From Eubacteriaceae bacterium (GTDB lineage Bacteria > Bacillota > Clostridia > Eubacteriales > UBA1433), in the NCBI GenBank assembly GCA_012797825.1, contig JAAZOI010000098.1:1-23405 (forward strand): 23,405 nt of DNA. Direction: 5' to 3'. Shown piece after piece: positions 1 through 8,301 of this stretch. Below the pieces are notes generated by a model. That model was not told the origin of the DNA. It saw only the letters and a program-made list of their open reading frames with translations, and did no database searches. Every line of letters starts with the position of its first letter. The first letter of the stretch is position 1. Position numbers and translations under genes: made by a program.

Positions 1-334
1 TAGCAATCACGTCAGCGTCAGGTCCTATAAAAACAATATCATGTTTTTTGCATAATGCGGCAAACTCGGCGTTTTCTGCCAAAAATCCGTATCCGGGATG
101 GATTGCCTGACACCCGGATACAATGGCCGCCGTTATAATCGCATTTTGATTTAAATAACTGTTAAGCGCTAAATGGCTGCCGATACATATGCATTCATCA
201 GCCATAGATACATGAATAGACTCGCTGTCAGCCTGCGAATACACCGCAACGCTTGAAATACCCATTTCTTTGCAGGCGCGTATTATACGTACCGCAATTT
301 CGCCTCTGTTTGCAATTAAAATTTTAGAAAACAA
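1..334 (-). CDS. accC: Acetyl-CoA carboxylase, biotin carboxylase subunit (N-terminal part)
   Basis: This is the 5' part of biotin carboxylase, which carboxylates the biotin on AccB with ATP and bicarbonate in the first committed step of fatty acid synthesis. About 111 codons are present; the rest lies beyond the left edge. The translation begins LFSKILIANRGEIAVRII and contains HPGYGFLAEN, both hallmarks of the N-terminal domain of AccC-type carboxylases. The start is read as TTG at 334-332, because an in-frame stop lies three codons upstream, a GAGGTGAGG ribosome binding site precedes it, and the nearby ATG is out of frame and soon closed. It begins 11 bp after fabZ, so the two are surely co-transcribed. 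AccD and AccA probably follow outside the window, which is inference from usual gene order. Confidence 0.95.
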   Translation of the reverse strand, partial: MFSKILIANRGEIAVRIIRACKEMGISSVAVYSQADSESIHVSMADECICIGSHLALNSYLNQNAIITAAIVSGCQAIHPGYGFLAENAEFAALCKKHDIVFIGPDADVIA

Positions 335-345
335 GCATCCTCACC

Positions 346-759
346 TCACTTGCCTATAGTAAAGGAAAAATCGGCGCTTACGCACAATTCGCCGTTTGTA
401 TACCCCTTACCGCTTGCAAAATAAAAAGGACCTTTAGATTTTGTTATTACGCACTCTGAACAAAATGTATCATTTGGTAAAACTTTTTTTCTGAATTTAA
501 CATTATTAAGTCCTGTGAAATACGGCGTTGAAGTATGTGAATCTAAATCCGACAATAGAACGCATACAGCTTGTGCAAGCATTTCACATAAAACTCCTCC
601 CGGAACAATAGGATTGTTCGGAAAATGACCTTTTAAAAACCATTCTTGCCCGGTTACTTTATATTTTCCGTATGCAACACCGTCCCTCACTTCAGCTTCA
701 TCAATTAAAAGCATATTATCTCTGTGAGGTATTATTTTCATTATTTCATCTTTATTCAT
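346..759 (-). CDS. fabZ: 3-hydroxyacyl-ACP dehydratase FabZ
   Basis: FabZ dehydrates (3R)-hydroxyacyl-ACP to trans-2-enoyl-ACP in each elongation cycle in the cytoplasm. The 137-residue protein has the hot-dog fold signature: IIPHRDNMLLID at about 9-20, then GHFPNNPIVPGG with the catalytic His45, and the catalytic Glu59 in LCEMLAQ. I chose the ATG at 759, because GGTGAAG lies just upstream and the start then matches family proteins; a GTG three codons earlier is the alternative. The start overlaps the end of accB (ATGAATAA arrangement), so translation is likely coupled. Position between accB and accC is the usual clostridial order. Confidence 0.95.
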   Translation of the reverse strand: MNKDEIMKIIPHRDNMLLIDEAEVRDGVAYGKYKVTGQEWFLKGHFPNNPIVPGGVLCEMLAQAVCVLLSDLDSHTSTPYFTGLNNVKFRKKVLPNDTFCSECVITKSKGPFYFASGKGYTNGELCVSADFSFTIGK

Positions 760-1210
760 TATCTTCACCGGGTTTTATATAAAATAACGTCTGCCCGAAT
801 TCAACAACGTCGCCGTTTTTAATGCATATTTGAGTTATAGTTCCGTCTTGTTCCGATGTTATCTCGTTCATTAATTTCATAGCCTCAATTATACATAAAA
901 CATCGCCTTTTTTTACTTTGCTTTCCAAAGCAACATAAGCCGCTGCTTCCGGCGAAGGCGCTGCATAAAATACGCCAACCATGGGCGACAGCACAGCCTG
1001 CCCGTCATTTTTTATTTCTATTTTAGTATCATTTGCTACATCAACTTTTTCAATAACTGACTGCTGCGCGATTGTTATGCCTGCGTTTGCAGCAGCGGCA
1101 GCAGTGTTGCGTTCTCTTCGTATATTAGTATTTTCTTCTTTTATTTCTATAAGATTTAACGCTTTTTCTTCCATAAGACTTGCTAAATCTTTAATGAATT
1201 GCAGTTTCAT
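752..1210 (-). CDS. accB: Biotin carboxyl carrier protein of acetyl-CoA carboxylase
   Basis: AccB carries biotin between the biotin carboxylase (AccC) and carboxyltransferase (AccAD) sites. The 152-residue protein has a helical N-terminus (MKLQFIKDLASLMEEKAL), an Ala-rich and charged linker at about 30-72, and a C-terminal biotinyl domain. That domain contains SPMVGVFY and the biotinylation motif EAMKLMNEI, with the modified lysine at residue 112. The length is normal for the family. The AAAGGATT ribosome binding site lies rather far (about 12 nt) from the ATG, a spacing shared with fabF. It lies between fabF and fabZ in the operon. Confidence 0.96.
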   Translation of the reverse strand: MKLQFIKDLASLMEEKALNLIEIKEENTNIRRERNTAAAAANAGITIAQQSVIEKVDVANDTKIEIKNDGQAVLSPMVGVFYAAPSPEAAAYVALESKVKKGDVLCIIEAMKLMNEITSEQDGTITQICIKNGDVVEFGQTLFYIKPGEDNE

Positions 1211-1256
1211 ATAAACATCAATCCTTTCAGATTAAATATATAATTATTTATAATAA

Positions 1257-2483
1257 TTATATTTTTTTAAAAGCTATGCATCCGTTATGTCCCCCGAAAC
1301 CAAGCGATGATGAAAGCGCTAAATTTATTTTGGCTTTTCTTGCGATATTGGGGACATAATCAAGGTCGCAGTCCGGATCTGGCTCTACATAACCGATAGT
1401 CGGAGGAGCTATTTGGTTTTTCAAAGCGAGTATGGATACAATCGCTTCAGCCGCGCCTGCAGCCCCCAGCATATGCCCCGTCATTGATTTCGTAGAGCTT
1501 ACAAGCGCCTTTTTTGCTTTATCTCCAAGAGCTATTTTTATGGCAAGTGTTTCAGTCTTATCATTTAAAGGCGTACTTGTACCGTGCGCATTTATGTAGA
1601 TATTTTCTTCATCTGCCATACCTGATTCTTTATATGCATTCTCTATTGCTTTTGCGCTGCTCGTAGCTTCCGGGTTCGGCGCAGTTATATGGTACGCGTC
1701 GCAAGTAGAGCCGTAACCTACAATTTCAGCATAAATTTTCGCATCTCTTTTTTTGGCGTGCTCATATTCTTCAAGTACTAATGCGCCCGCTCCCTCACCT
1801 ATTACAAAACCGCTTCTTCTCTTATCAAACGGTATTGACGCAACAGTTATATCCTCGGTTGTAGCAAGCGCCAAGCAATTTGTAAATCCCGCGACTCCGA
1901 TAGGAATAACTGCGGCTTCCGCCCCTCCTGAAATAATCGCATCGGCATATCCGTGCTTAATAGCTCTGTATGCTTCACCTATTGAGTTTGTTCCCGTAGC
2001 GCATGCCGTGACAATGGGAATGCATGGGCCTTGAGCGTTAAATCTTATTGCGATATTGCCCGCTCCTATATTTGCTATCATCATCGGTATAAAAAACGGC
2101 GATACTTTTTTCGGACCTGACGAAATTAATTTTTCAACCTCAACAGATATTGTTTCAAGTCCGCCAGTGCCGGAGCCGAAATAAACGCCGAATCGCTCGG
2201 GCTCGACACTTCCCATAATGCCGCTGTCCTCTACTGCTTGCGATGCGGCCGCTAATGCGTACTGCGCGAATAAATCAGTCTTTCTTATCTCACTTTTTTC
2301 CATATAAATACTTGGGTCAAACCCTTTTACTTCCGCGCCGATTTTAACTTTATAATTAGTTGTATCAAATTTTGTAATTCTTCCTATTCCGCATACTCCC
2401 CCTACGATATTGTTCCAAAACGTATCAACATCATTCCCCACAGGAGTAATCGCGCCCATACCTGTAACAACAACTCTATTCAT
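1257..2483 (-). CDS. fabF: Beta-ketoacyl-ACP synthase II FabF
   Basis: FabF condenses acyl-ACP with malonyl-ACP to elongate the growing chain. The 408-residue thiolase-fold protein has the complete Cys-His-His triad: Cys161 in VTACATGTN, His300 in NAHGTSTPLND, and His337 in KSMTGHMLGAAG. The N-terminus RVVVTGMGAITPVG is typical of KAS II, and the length is normal. The start ATG at 2483 has AAAGGATT about 12 nt upstream. Between the two lies the palindrome ATTAAGCTTAAT (2484-2495), which may be chance or may affect initiation. The 90-bp AT-rich gap to fabG shows no convincing promoter. Confidence 0.97.
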   Translation of the reverse strand: MNRVVVTGMGAITPVGNDVDTFWNNIVGGVCGIGRITKFDTTNYKVKIGAEVKGFDPSIYMEKSEIRKTDLFAQYALAAASQAVEDSGIMGSVEPERFGVYFGSGTGGLETISVEVEKLISSGPKKVSPFFIPMMIANIGAGNIAIRFNAQGPCIPIVTACATGTNSIGEAYRAIKHGYADAIISGGAEAAVIPIGVAGFTNCLALATTEDITVASIPFDKRRSGFVIGEGAGALVLEEYEHAKKRDAKIYAEIVGYGSTCDAYHITAPNPEATSSAKAIENAYKESGMADEENIYINAHGTSTPLNDKTETLAIKIALGDKAKKALVSSTKSMTGHMLGAAGAAEAIVSILALKNQIAPPTIGYVEPDPDCDLDYVPNIARKAKINLALSSSLGFGGHNGCIAFKKI

Positions 2484-2573
2484 ATTAAGCTTAATCCTTT
2501 CATTTTTTAAAATTAATCAAAAAATGTTATAAAATATAAGTATATATAAATAACTTAATTTGAAATTAATCCC

Positions 2574-3311
2574 TTACATTGCCATTCCGCCGTCTACTCG
2601 GATAACTTCACCTGTTATATACCTTGCGCTGTCGCTTGCCAGGAATGCTACAGTGCTTGCAATATCTTCAGCTTCTCCTAAAACGCCCATTGGAATAGCT
2701 TGTGCAATACTTTTTTTCTGCTCTTCTGTAAGCGCCGCAGTCATTTCCGTTGAAATATATCCCGGAGCTACTGCATTGCAGCATATGCCTTTTGCCGCAA
2801 GCTCTTTTGCGACAGCTTTTGTAAGCCCTATAAGCCCTGCTTTTGAAGCCGAGTAATTTGCCTGCCCTGCGTTTCCCATAAGGCCTGATACAGAGCTTAT
2901 ATTAATTATTCTGCCTGATTTATTTTTTATAAAATTCGAGTAACAATGCTTTATCATGTTAAACGCGCCTTTTAAATTAACATCTAAAACCGCGTCAAAG
3001 TCCGCTTCTTTCATTGTGAACACAAGTCCGTCTCTGGTAATGCCTGCATTATTGACTAATATATCAATTTTTCCCATTTCTTTAATTATTGCATTTACCG
3101 TTTCTTTGGAAGCGTTAAAATCCGAAACATTGCATTTATAAATATTAGCGTTTACTCCAAGCTCCTGCGCAAGTTTTAAAGTCTCCTGCGCAGCCGCTTC
3201 ATTTCCCGAGTAAATTATTGCGACATTAACCCCTGATTGTGCAAGCTTTAAAGTTATTGCTCTGCCTATGCCCCGTGAGCCTCCGGTAATAACTGCTGTT
3301 TTATTTTTCAT
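2574..3311 (-). CDS. fabG: 3-oxoacyl-ACP reductase FabG
   Basis: FabG reduces 3-oxoacyl-ACP to (3R)-hydroxyacyl-ACP with NADPH. The 245-residue short-chain dehydrogenase shows the cofactor motif TGGSRGIG at 9-16, NNAG at 87-90, and the catalytic Ser140, Tyr153 and Lys157 in the blocks around ISSVSG and YSASK. The C-terminus (YITGEVIRVDGGMAM) is characteristic of FabG. Length is normal. The start lies only 2 bp after the fabD stop codon, and the GAGG of its ribosome binding site is inside the last fabD codons, so the two genes are translationally coupled. Confidence 0.97.
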   Translation of the reverse strand: MKNKTAVITGGSRGIGRAITLKLAQSGVNVAIIYSGNEAAAQETLKLAQELGVNANIYKCNVSDFNASKETVNAIIKEMGKIDILVNNAGITRDGLVFTMKEADFDAVLDVNLKGAFNMIKHCYSNFIKNKSGRIINISSVSGLMGNAGQANYSASKAGLIGLTKAVAKELAAKGICCNAVAPGYISTEMTAALTEEQKKSIAQAIPMGVLGEAEDIASTVAFLASDSARYITGEVIRVDGGMAM

Positions 3312-3313
3312 TT

Positions 3314-4234
3314 TTACCTCGCATCTTTCAAAGCTTCTAATGTATTTGTAAGACTTGCTTTGTCTTCTACGTTAAATATTTTTACATCTTGCGATATTTT
3401 GTTGATAAGTCCTGTTAATGTTTTTCCTGCTCCCACTTCGACAAAAGTATCAATGCCGGAAATTATCATATTTTCAATTGTTTTCTGCCACTTTACCGGA
3501 TTTTTAATTTGATTTACTACTAACTCTTTTATATTTTCCCCATATGGTTTTGCTGTAAAGTTTGAGTAAATGGGTATTTGCGGTCTATTTAATGTGTACT
3601 TATTAAGCTCTTGTTCTAAACCTTCCGATGCTTTCTGCATAAACGGAGTGTGAAACCCCCCGCTTACAGCCAGCGGCACAACTCTTCCGCCTGCCTGTTT
3701 TACATCATTTTTAAACAATTCCATTTCTTCTTTTAGTCCGGCGACAACCAATTGTCCGGAGCAATTATAATTTACCGGATAAACATTTTTATATTTACGG
3801 CATAGCTCTTCCACAGTTTCATTATCAAGTTTTAAAACCGCAGCCATTGCGCTGTCATACTCTGAGGCTGCTTTCTGCATAAGTTCTCCTCTTTTGCATA
3901 CCAGCCTAAACCCGTCTTCTTTTGATAATATTCCGCAAAAAGTTAAAGCCGCAATCTCTCCCAGCGAAAAACCGGCAACGGCTGAAGGGATTATTCCCTC
4001 CTGCTTTAAAGCCTGCGCAGCGGCTAAATCAACGCAATAAAGACATGGCTGCGTATTGGCTGTTTGCATAAGTTCTTCATTTGTACCTGAAAAGCATTGA
4101 TCTGACGTGCCTTTTCGAATACTATCGGCAATGTCAAATACTTCTTTAGCGTAAGAACTTGCTTCATACAATTCTTTTCCCATGCCTGAATATTGAGCGC
4201 CTTGACCTGAAAATACAAACGCTATATTTTGCAT
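3314..4234 (-). CDS. fabD: Malonyl-CoA:ACP transacylase FabD
   Basis: FabD moves malonyl from CoA to ACP to feed the condensing enzymes. The 306-residue protein begins IAFVFSGQGAQYSGMG, carries the nucleophile Ser90 in GFSLGE, and the catalytic His195 in GGFHTPFM. Size and motif spacing fit the family. A GAGG ribosome binding site precedes the ATG at 4234. Only 23 bp separate it from acpP. In many clostridia fabK (enoyl-ACP reductase) occupies this position; there is no room for it here. Confidence 0.96.
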   Translation of the reverse strand: MQNIAFVFSGQGAQYSGMGKELYEASSYAKEVFDIADSIRKGTSDQCFSGTNEELMQTANTQPCLYCVDLAAAQALKQEGIIPSAVAGFSLGEIAALTFCGILSKEDGFRLVCKRGELMQKAASEYDSAMAAVLKLDNETVEELCRKYKNVYPVNYNCSGQLVVAGLKEEMELFKNDVKQAGGRVVPLAVSGGFHTPFMQKASEGLEQELNKYTLNRPQIPIYSNFTAKPYGENIKELVVNQIKNPVKWQKTIENMIISGIDTFVEVGAGKTLTGLINKISQDVKIFNVEDKASLTNTLEALKDAR

Positions 4235-4257
4235 TTTTTTATCCTCAAGATTTTATA

Positions 4258-4479
4258 TTATTTTAATTTTTGTTCTATATAGTTAACCAATTCTCCGATT
4301 GTCGCGAAATTTTCTTCGATTTCAAGTTCTACTCCGAGTTTTTCTTCAAGCTCCATTAAAATCTCAACAAAATCAAGTGAATCAATACCGAGGTCTTTAA
4401 ATGTCGTATCCTTTGTGATATTTATTCCTTCTGCGTCGGAATAATTTTTTAATATTTCTGTTACTTTTTCTAATACCAT
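4258..4479 (-). CDS. acpP: Acyl carrier protein
   Basis: ACP holds the growing acyl chain on a phosphopantetheine arm. The 73-residue acidic protein has the universal motif LGIDSLDFVE, with Ser34 as the attachment site, and the expected helical pattern. The ribosome binding site GGAGGC with about 7 nt spacing is the strongest in the operon, which fits the high amount of ACP needed per enzyme. It lies between fabH and fabD, and a short hairpin overlaps the upstream fabH stop codon. Confidence 0.97.
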   Translation of the reverse strand: MVLEKVTEILKNYSDAEGINITKDTTFKDLGIDSLDFVEILMELEEKLGVELEIEENFATIGELVNYIEQKLK

Positions 4480-4515
4480 TTTTTTGCCTCCAAAAAATTT
4501 ATATAATTTTATAAA

Positions 4516-4528
4516 AGGGCTTAGCCCT
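4516..4528 (-). other. Small hairpin at the fabH-acpP junction
   Basis: On the coding strand AGGGC-TAA-GCCCT forms a 5-bp GC-containing stem that overlaps the fabH stop codon and is followed by TTTTAT. It resembles a weak attenuator or an RNA-processing or stabilising element ahead of acpP. The stem is short and the T-tract imperfect, so full termination is unlikely. Confidence 0.3.
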
Positions 4529-5486
4529 ATTTAGACCATCTTATAACGCTGGCACCTGTTGTAAGTCCGCCGCCGACAGCGCAGAACACAATATAATCGC
4601 CTTTTTTAAGTTTGTTCTCTTTATTCATCTCATCAAGCATTATAGGAATGCTTGCAGAAGAAGTATTCCCGTATTTTTCTATATTATGGCAATATCTTTC
4701 TTCAGGAATACTTAATTTTTTAGCTACCGCCTCAATTATTCTCAAATTAGCCTGATGAGGAATAACAAATGAAGCGTCTTCCTGCGTTAAATTCGCTTGC
4801 TCCAATACATCTTGTATATCCATGCACATATGATTAACAGCGTATTTATAAACTTCCCGGCCTTTCATATTAATATAAGGCTCTTCAGCTTCTCTTTCAA
4901 AATAATGAGACAGCCCGATATGATTAGGAATTTTTATTATATCGTCATCACCCTTAGCTCCGAGCTTGCATGCAAGATAATCGTCTCCTTCTCCGAGCAC
5001 AACTGCTCCCGCTCCATCCGCGAATATAACACATGTTGCCCTGTCTTCCCAATTTAACATTTTAGATAGTCTTTCAGCTCCTATTACAAGCATTTTCTTT
5101 ACTCTTTTTCTTGCAAAAAAGCCTGCTGCTGTATCTAGAACATAAATAAATCCTGAACACGCTGCGCTTATATCCATTGCAGGGCAATCTGCCCCTATCA
5201 TTTTCTGTACCATTATAGCAACCGACGGCGAAGCGTTTTCAGGTGTAATTGTCGCGCATAAAATCATATCAATCTCTTCGGGCTTAACGTTTGCGTCTTC
5301 AAGTGCTCTTATAGCGGCTTGGTATGCCATGTCAGATGTGTGTTCTGTGGTTGAATAATGTCTTTGCTTTATGCCTGTTCGCTCGGTAATCCATTCGTCG
5401 TTTGTATCGACAAATTTAGCCATGTCGTCATTGGTAACTATTTTTTCCGGAGCGTAGCTTCCTGTACCTAAAATTGTAAAACTCAT
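4527..5486 (-). CDS. fabH: Beta-ketoacyl-ACP synthase III FabH
   Basis: FabH starts fatty acid synthesis by condensing an acyl-CoA primer with malonyl-ACP; the primer used helps set straight or branched chains. The 319-residue protein has the catalytic Cys110 in DISAACSGF, His244 in IPHQANLRI and Asn274 in YGNTSSAS, with the usual N-terminus ILGTGSYAPEKIVTNDD. Length is normal. Its ATG overlaps the fabT stop by 4 bp (ATGA), so translation is coupled to the regulator. Primer preference cannot be told from the sequence. Confidence 0.97.
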   Translation of the reverse strand: MSFTILGTGSYAPEKIVTNDDMAKFVDTNDEWITERTGIKQRHYSTTEHTSDMAYQAAIRALEDANVKPEEIDMILCATITPENASPSVAIMVQKMIGADCPAMDISAACSGFIYVLDTAAGFFARKRVKKMLVIGAERLSKMLNWEDRATCVIFADGAGAVVLGEGDDYLACKLGAKGDDDIIKIPNHIGLSHYFEREAEEPYINMKGREVYKYAVNHMCMDIQDVLEQANLTQEDASFVIPHQANLRIIEAVAKKLSIPEERYCHNIEKYGNTSSASIPIMLDEMNKENKLKKGDYIVFCAVGGGLTTGASVIRWSK

Positions 5487-5950
5487 TTTGATTCCTCGCT
5501 TTTCTCTAAACTTTTTTTAAAGAAATTATTCAATTTATTTATCGCGTTAAAAAGAATTTCCCGTTCTTGTTCATTAAAATCTTTGCTTAATTCTCTTACT
5601 AAGTTTCTATGGTAAAATTGATGATATGCGTCTATTTTACATCCGAATTTCGTAAGCCTTACCCTTACTACTCTCCCGTCTTTTTCACATTTCATTTTTT
5701 CAACATATTCTTTGTTTACAAGCTTATTTACCGCAATTGTTACAGACGGCGCAGTAATATTTAAATCCTCAGCAATCTCGCTTATTGTTTTTCCTATATT
5801 GCCGTCTTTCCCAATACTTTCTATTAAATGCATTTCATTAATAGATAGCTGAAGCCTGCTGTTATTTTTTATTGCTTGTTCTTCAATATGCAAGATATTG
5901 TAATATGCTTCAACCAAAATGTCATTTAAGGCCTTCGCAAAATCATCCAT
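5483..5950 (-). CDS. fabT: MarR-family regulator, FabT-like
   Basis: A 155-residue winged-helix protein of the MarR family, with the DNA-binding region at about 40-110 (TISEIAEDLNITAPSVTIAVNKL followed by a charged wing). As the first gene of the fab operon it matches the position of FabT, which in Gram-positive bacteria represses fatty acid synthesis genes and responds to long-chain acyl-ACP. An AGGAG ribosome binding site lies 7 nt before the ATG. A perfect palindrome lies between its promoter and start, which suggests it represses its own operon. The family is certain; the FabT role is inferred from context. Confidence 0.88.
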   Translation of the reverse strand: MDDFAKALNDILVEAYYNILHIEEQAIKNNSRLQLSINEMHLIESIGKDGNIGKTISEIAEDLNITAPSVTIAVNKLVNKEYVEKMKCEKDGRVVRVRLTKFGCKIDAYHQFYHRNLVRELSKDFNEQEREILFNAINKLNNFFKKSLEKSEESK

Positions 5951-5966
5951 ATCAATCTCCTATTAA

Positions 5967-5983
5967 TTAGTTAGACTAACTAA
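5967..5983. promoter_or_regulatory. Palindromic operator, probable FabT site
   Basis: TTAGTTAG-A-CTAACTAA is a perfect inverted repeat with 8-bp arms around a single base. It begins about 10 bp downstream of the -10 element, in the early transcribed region before the fabT ribosome binding site. The size and symmetry suit a MarR-family dimer, and the placement would block transcription. Binding by this protein is inferred. Confidence 0.75.
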
Positions 5984-5993
5984 ATATATTTGA

Positions 5994-6022
5994 ATTATAT
6001 TTCTGAACTTTTAAATTGTCAA
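5994..6022 (-). promoter_or_regulatory. Sigma-A promoter of the fab operon
   Basis: On the minus strand TTGACA (6022-6017) and TATAAT (5999-5994) both match consensus exactly with a 17-bp spacer. Transcription would begin near 5987 and pass through the palindrome before fabT. No equally good promoter was seen inside the downstream fab genes. Confidence 0.9.
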
Positions 6023-6051
6023 GTTGAATTTAATTAGAAATAAAACAGAAT

Positions 6052-6717
6052 TTAAATAATATCCATAATCCTTTGATTATCTGAAAGCCAGATTTTATAT
6101 TTTTTATAATCAGGCATAAACATTTTCAGACAATTATAAAAATCTTTTGAGTGATCGGGATATACTATATGAATAATTTCATGAAGCACAACATAATCAA
6201 TAACTTCTATAGGGCACATAATTAACCTGAATGAGAAATTTATATTCCCTTCCCTGCCGCAAGACCCCCAGCGGCGTTTGGCACTGGATATTTTTATGCT
6301 TGACGTTTTAAGTCCCGTTATTTTCTCATATTTACAAACTTGCTCTGATAATATTATCTTAGCGGCTTTTTTATACCATTTTATAATCGAGCTATTTTTA
6401 TCTTGTATATTCTTATTTATATAAAGGCTGTCTTTTTCTAATTTTACGCTTTTAATTTTCTCTGAAAATAATAAAGGAAATTGCTTTCCTAAAAACAAAA
6501 ATTCTTCTCCCGCTTCAAATTTATGTACTTTATATAATTCTGTTTTATTTTTAGCAAGAACCTGCTTCTGTTCTATCCAGGTTTTTTTTCTTTTTATAAT
6601 TTCTTCAATTTCAATATTAGAAGCCTTTAATGGCGCCTTAATAATAAGCGCGCCTTCGCTGTTTACAATAAGTGCAACAGTTTTGCGTTTACTTCTTAAA
6701 ATTGTATAATCTTTCAA
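6052..6717 (-). CDS. YgjP-type (WLM/SprT-like) zinc metallopeptidase
   Basis: The 221-residue protein has a C-terminal zinc site HEIIH with a third histidine at position 189 (H179, E180, H183, H189), preceded by KRRWGSC, a block conserved in the YgjP/DUF45 family. The N-terminal half is beta-rich and lysine-rich. Members of this family are predicted soluble metalloproteases, some tied to DNA-protein crosslink repair or type I restriction loci, but most have no assigned substrate. The start is TTG at 6717, with GGGAG about 7 nt upstream; no ATG gives a full-length family N-terminus. It follows the cardiolipin synthase gene by 23 bp and probably shares its transcript; a link to lipid synthesis is not implied. 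Confidence 0.88.
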   Translation of the reverse strand: MKDYTILRSKRKTVALIVNSEGALIIKAPLKASNIEIEEIIKRKKTWIEQKQVLAKNKTELYKVHKFEAGEEFLFLGKQFPLLFSEKIKSVKLEKDSLYINKNIQDKNSSIIKWYKKAAKIILSEQVCKYEKITGLKTSSIKISSAKRRWGSCGREGNINFSFRLIMCPIEVIDYVVLHEIIHIVYPDHSKDFYNCLKMFMPDYKKYKIWLSDNQRIMDII

Positions 6718-6740
6718 GTTTTTCTCCCTTTTAAATTAAC

Positions 6741-8276
6741 CTACATTAAAGAAGCGAACATTCTTAAAAATGATCTTATAATTCTTGTAAAAATACCCAC
6801 ATCATCGCAATCCTTAATTGTAATCTGACGGCATTGCTCAAACATGCTTAAAAAATCTTCTTTGATTTGTAAAACGGCCCGTGTATCAAACATCCATACC
6901 CCGCATTCAAAATGAAGATACAAGCTCCTGTAATCAAAATTTATTGTACCAACCGTTGCGAAAATATCATCTGATACCGTTAGCTTCGAGTGAATAAACC
7001 CCGGAGTATACTCATATATTTTTATTCCGCTTTTAATAAGCTTTTTATAATTGTTCTTAGTGAGCATATATACTGATTTTTTATCCGGTATATGAGGCGT
7101 TATTATTCTTATATCTACTCCCTGCAAGGCACAAAGACATAACGCTGTTTGCATTTGATAATCTAAAATAAGATAAGGAGTCGCAATATATAAATATTTT
7201 TTTGCTTTACCTATTAAATTAAGATATACATCCTCTCCTACTGATTCTTCATTAACAGGGCCGCTGCTGTACGGCTGAACATATCCGTCATAGCCTAAAT
7301 AATTATTTTCTTCAAATTTATATTTATGATATTTTTCTTTAGTATTATTCAAATAGTCCCATACGGTTAAAAACATAACCGTAAAGCTGTAAACTGAAGA
7401 ACATCTTATTAATATTCCACCGTCTTTCCAATATCCGAATCTTACTTTTTTATTTATATATTCATCAGCAATATTAATGCCGCCGGTATACGCGCATTTA
7501 CCGTCTATTACTATTATTTTGCGGTGATCGCGATTGTTAAGCCTTGAATTGACAGTAGGAATAAACGGATTGAAAACGCTGCATTTTATACCATAAGACT
7601 GAATCGTTTTTTTATAGTTATATGGAAGTGTTGTAATACATCCCATATCATCATAAATTACTCTTACATCTATTCCCTTTTCTGCTTTTTGCTTTAAGAT
7701 GTTTAATATCTCATCCCACATTATTCCTTCGGCTATAATAAAAAACTCCAGGAAAATAAATCTTTCCGCTTTTTTGAGTTCTTCGATAATTGATGAGTAA
7801 ATTTCTTCTCCTGTTGAAAAATATCTCGCGAAATCGTTTTTATACGGCGGGCAATATGCGCTGTTTAAAATGTATTTGGCTTGATTAGCTGCATCTTTAT
7901 TTAATTGCTCTATTTCTGAAATGATTCGGTTTGAATATATGCTGTCAACCATGTCAAAAGATCTTTCCTTGACATAATTCATTTTTCTTTTTAGTCGTTT
8001 GCTCAGTCTGTTCCCGCCTAGCATTAAATACAACAGCCATCCGAATATCGGAAATAATAAAATAGGCACCATCCATGCAATTTTATATTCAGGGTTCATA
8101 TTTTTATTTACAATAAATAAGACAACAAAAAAGCTCAATATCCCGGATAATACAAAATAAAAATCTATAAAGTCGTTGAATTTTGTTATAACTACAAAAA
8201 AAATAACTATTTGAGCAATAATTGCAACTGCCGCAAGTACGATTCTATAAAAAACAAGTTTAGATAAATTTTTCAT
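6741..8276 (-). CDS. cls: Cardiolipin synthase (phospholipase D superfamily)
   Basis: Cardiolipin synthase joins two phosphatidylglycerol molecules at the inner membrane. The 511-residue protein has two N-terminal membrane segments (about 9-31 and 38-57), a PLDc_N region (IAWMVPILLFPIFGWLLYLM), then two HKD catalytic motifs: H251-x-K253-x4-D258 in DHRKIIVIDG, and H429-x-K431-x4-D436 in IHSKLTVSD. Both are complete, so an active enzyme is expected. Length is typical of bacterial ClsA-type enzymes. It starts 25 bp after plsY, which supports a phospholipid operon. Confidence 0.95.
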   Translation of the reverse strand: MKNLSKLVFYRIVLAAVAIIAQIVIFFVVITKFNDFIDFYFVLSGILSFFVVLFIVNKNMNPEYKIAWMVPILLFPIFGWLLYLMLGGNRLSKRLKRKMNYVKERSFDMVDSIYSNRIISEIEQLNKDAANQAKYILNSAYCPPYKNDFARYFSTGEEIYSSIIEELKKAERFIFLEFFIIAEGIMWDEILNILKQKAEKGIDVRVIYDDMGCITTLPYNYKKTIQSYGIKCSVFNPFIPTVNSRLNNRDHRKIIVIDGKCAYTGGINIADEYINKKVRFGYWKDGGILIRCSSVYSFTVMFLTVWDYLNNTKEKYHKYKFEENNYLGYDGYVQPYSSGPVNEESVGEDVYLNLIGKAKKYLYIATPYLILDYQMQTALCLCALQGVDIRIITPHIPDKKSVYMLTKNNYKKLIKSGIKIYEYTPGFIHSKLTVSDDIFATVGTINFDYRSLYLHFECGVWMFDTRAVLQIKEDFLSMFEQCRQITIKDCDDVGIFTRIIRSFLRMFASLM

Positions 8277-8301
8277 TCAGCCCTGCCTTAAAAATTTTTA
8301 A

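Noticed and set aside
1753..2034. Plus-strand ORF inside fabF, and similar long antisense ORFs inside other genes
   Set aside because: They lie opposite strongly conserved coding regions, lack ribosome binding sites, and have translations typical of reverse-strand shadows.
2484..2495. ATTAAGCTTAAT palindrome before fabF as a second FabT site
   Set aside because: It shares no sequence with the 5967-5983 palindrome, and a 12-bp AT-rich palindrome is common by chance here.
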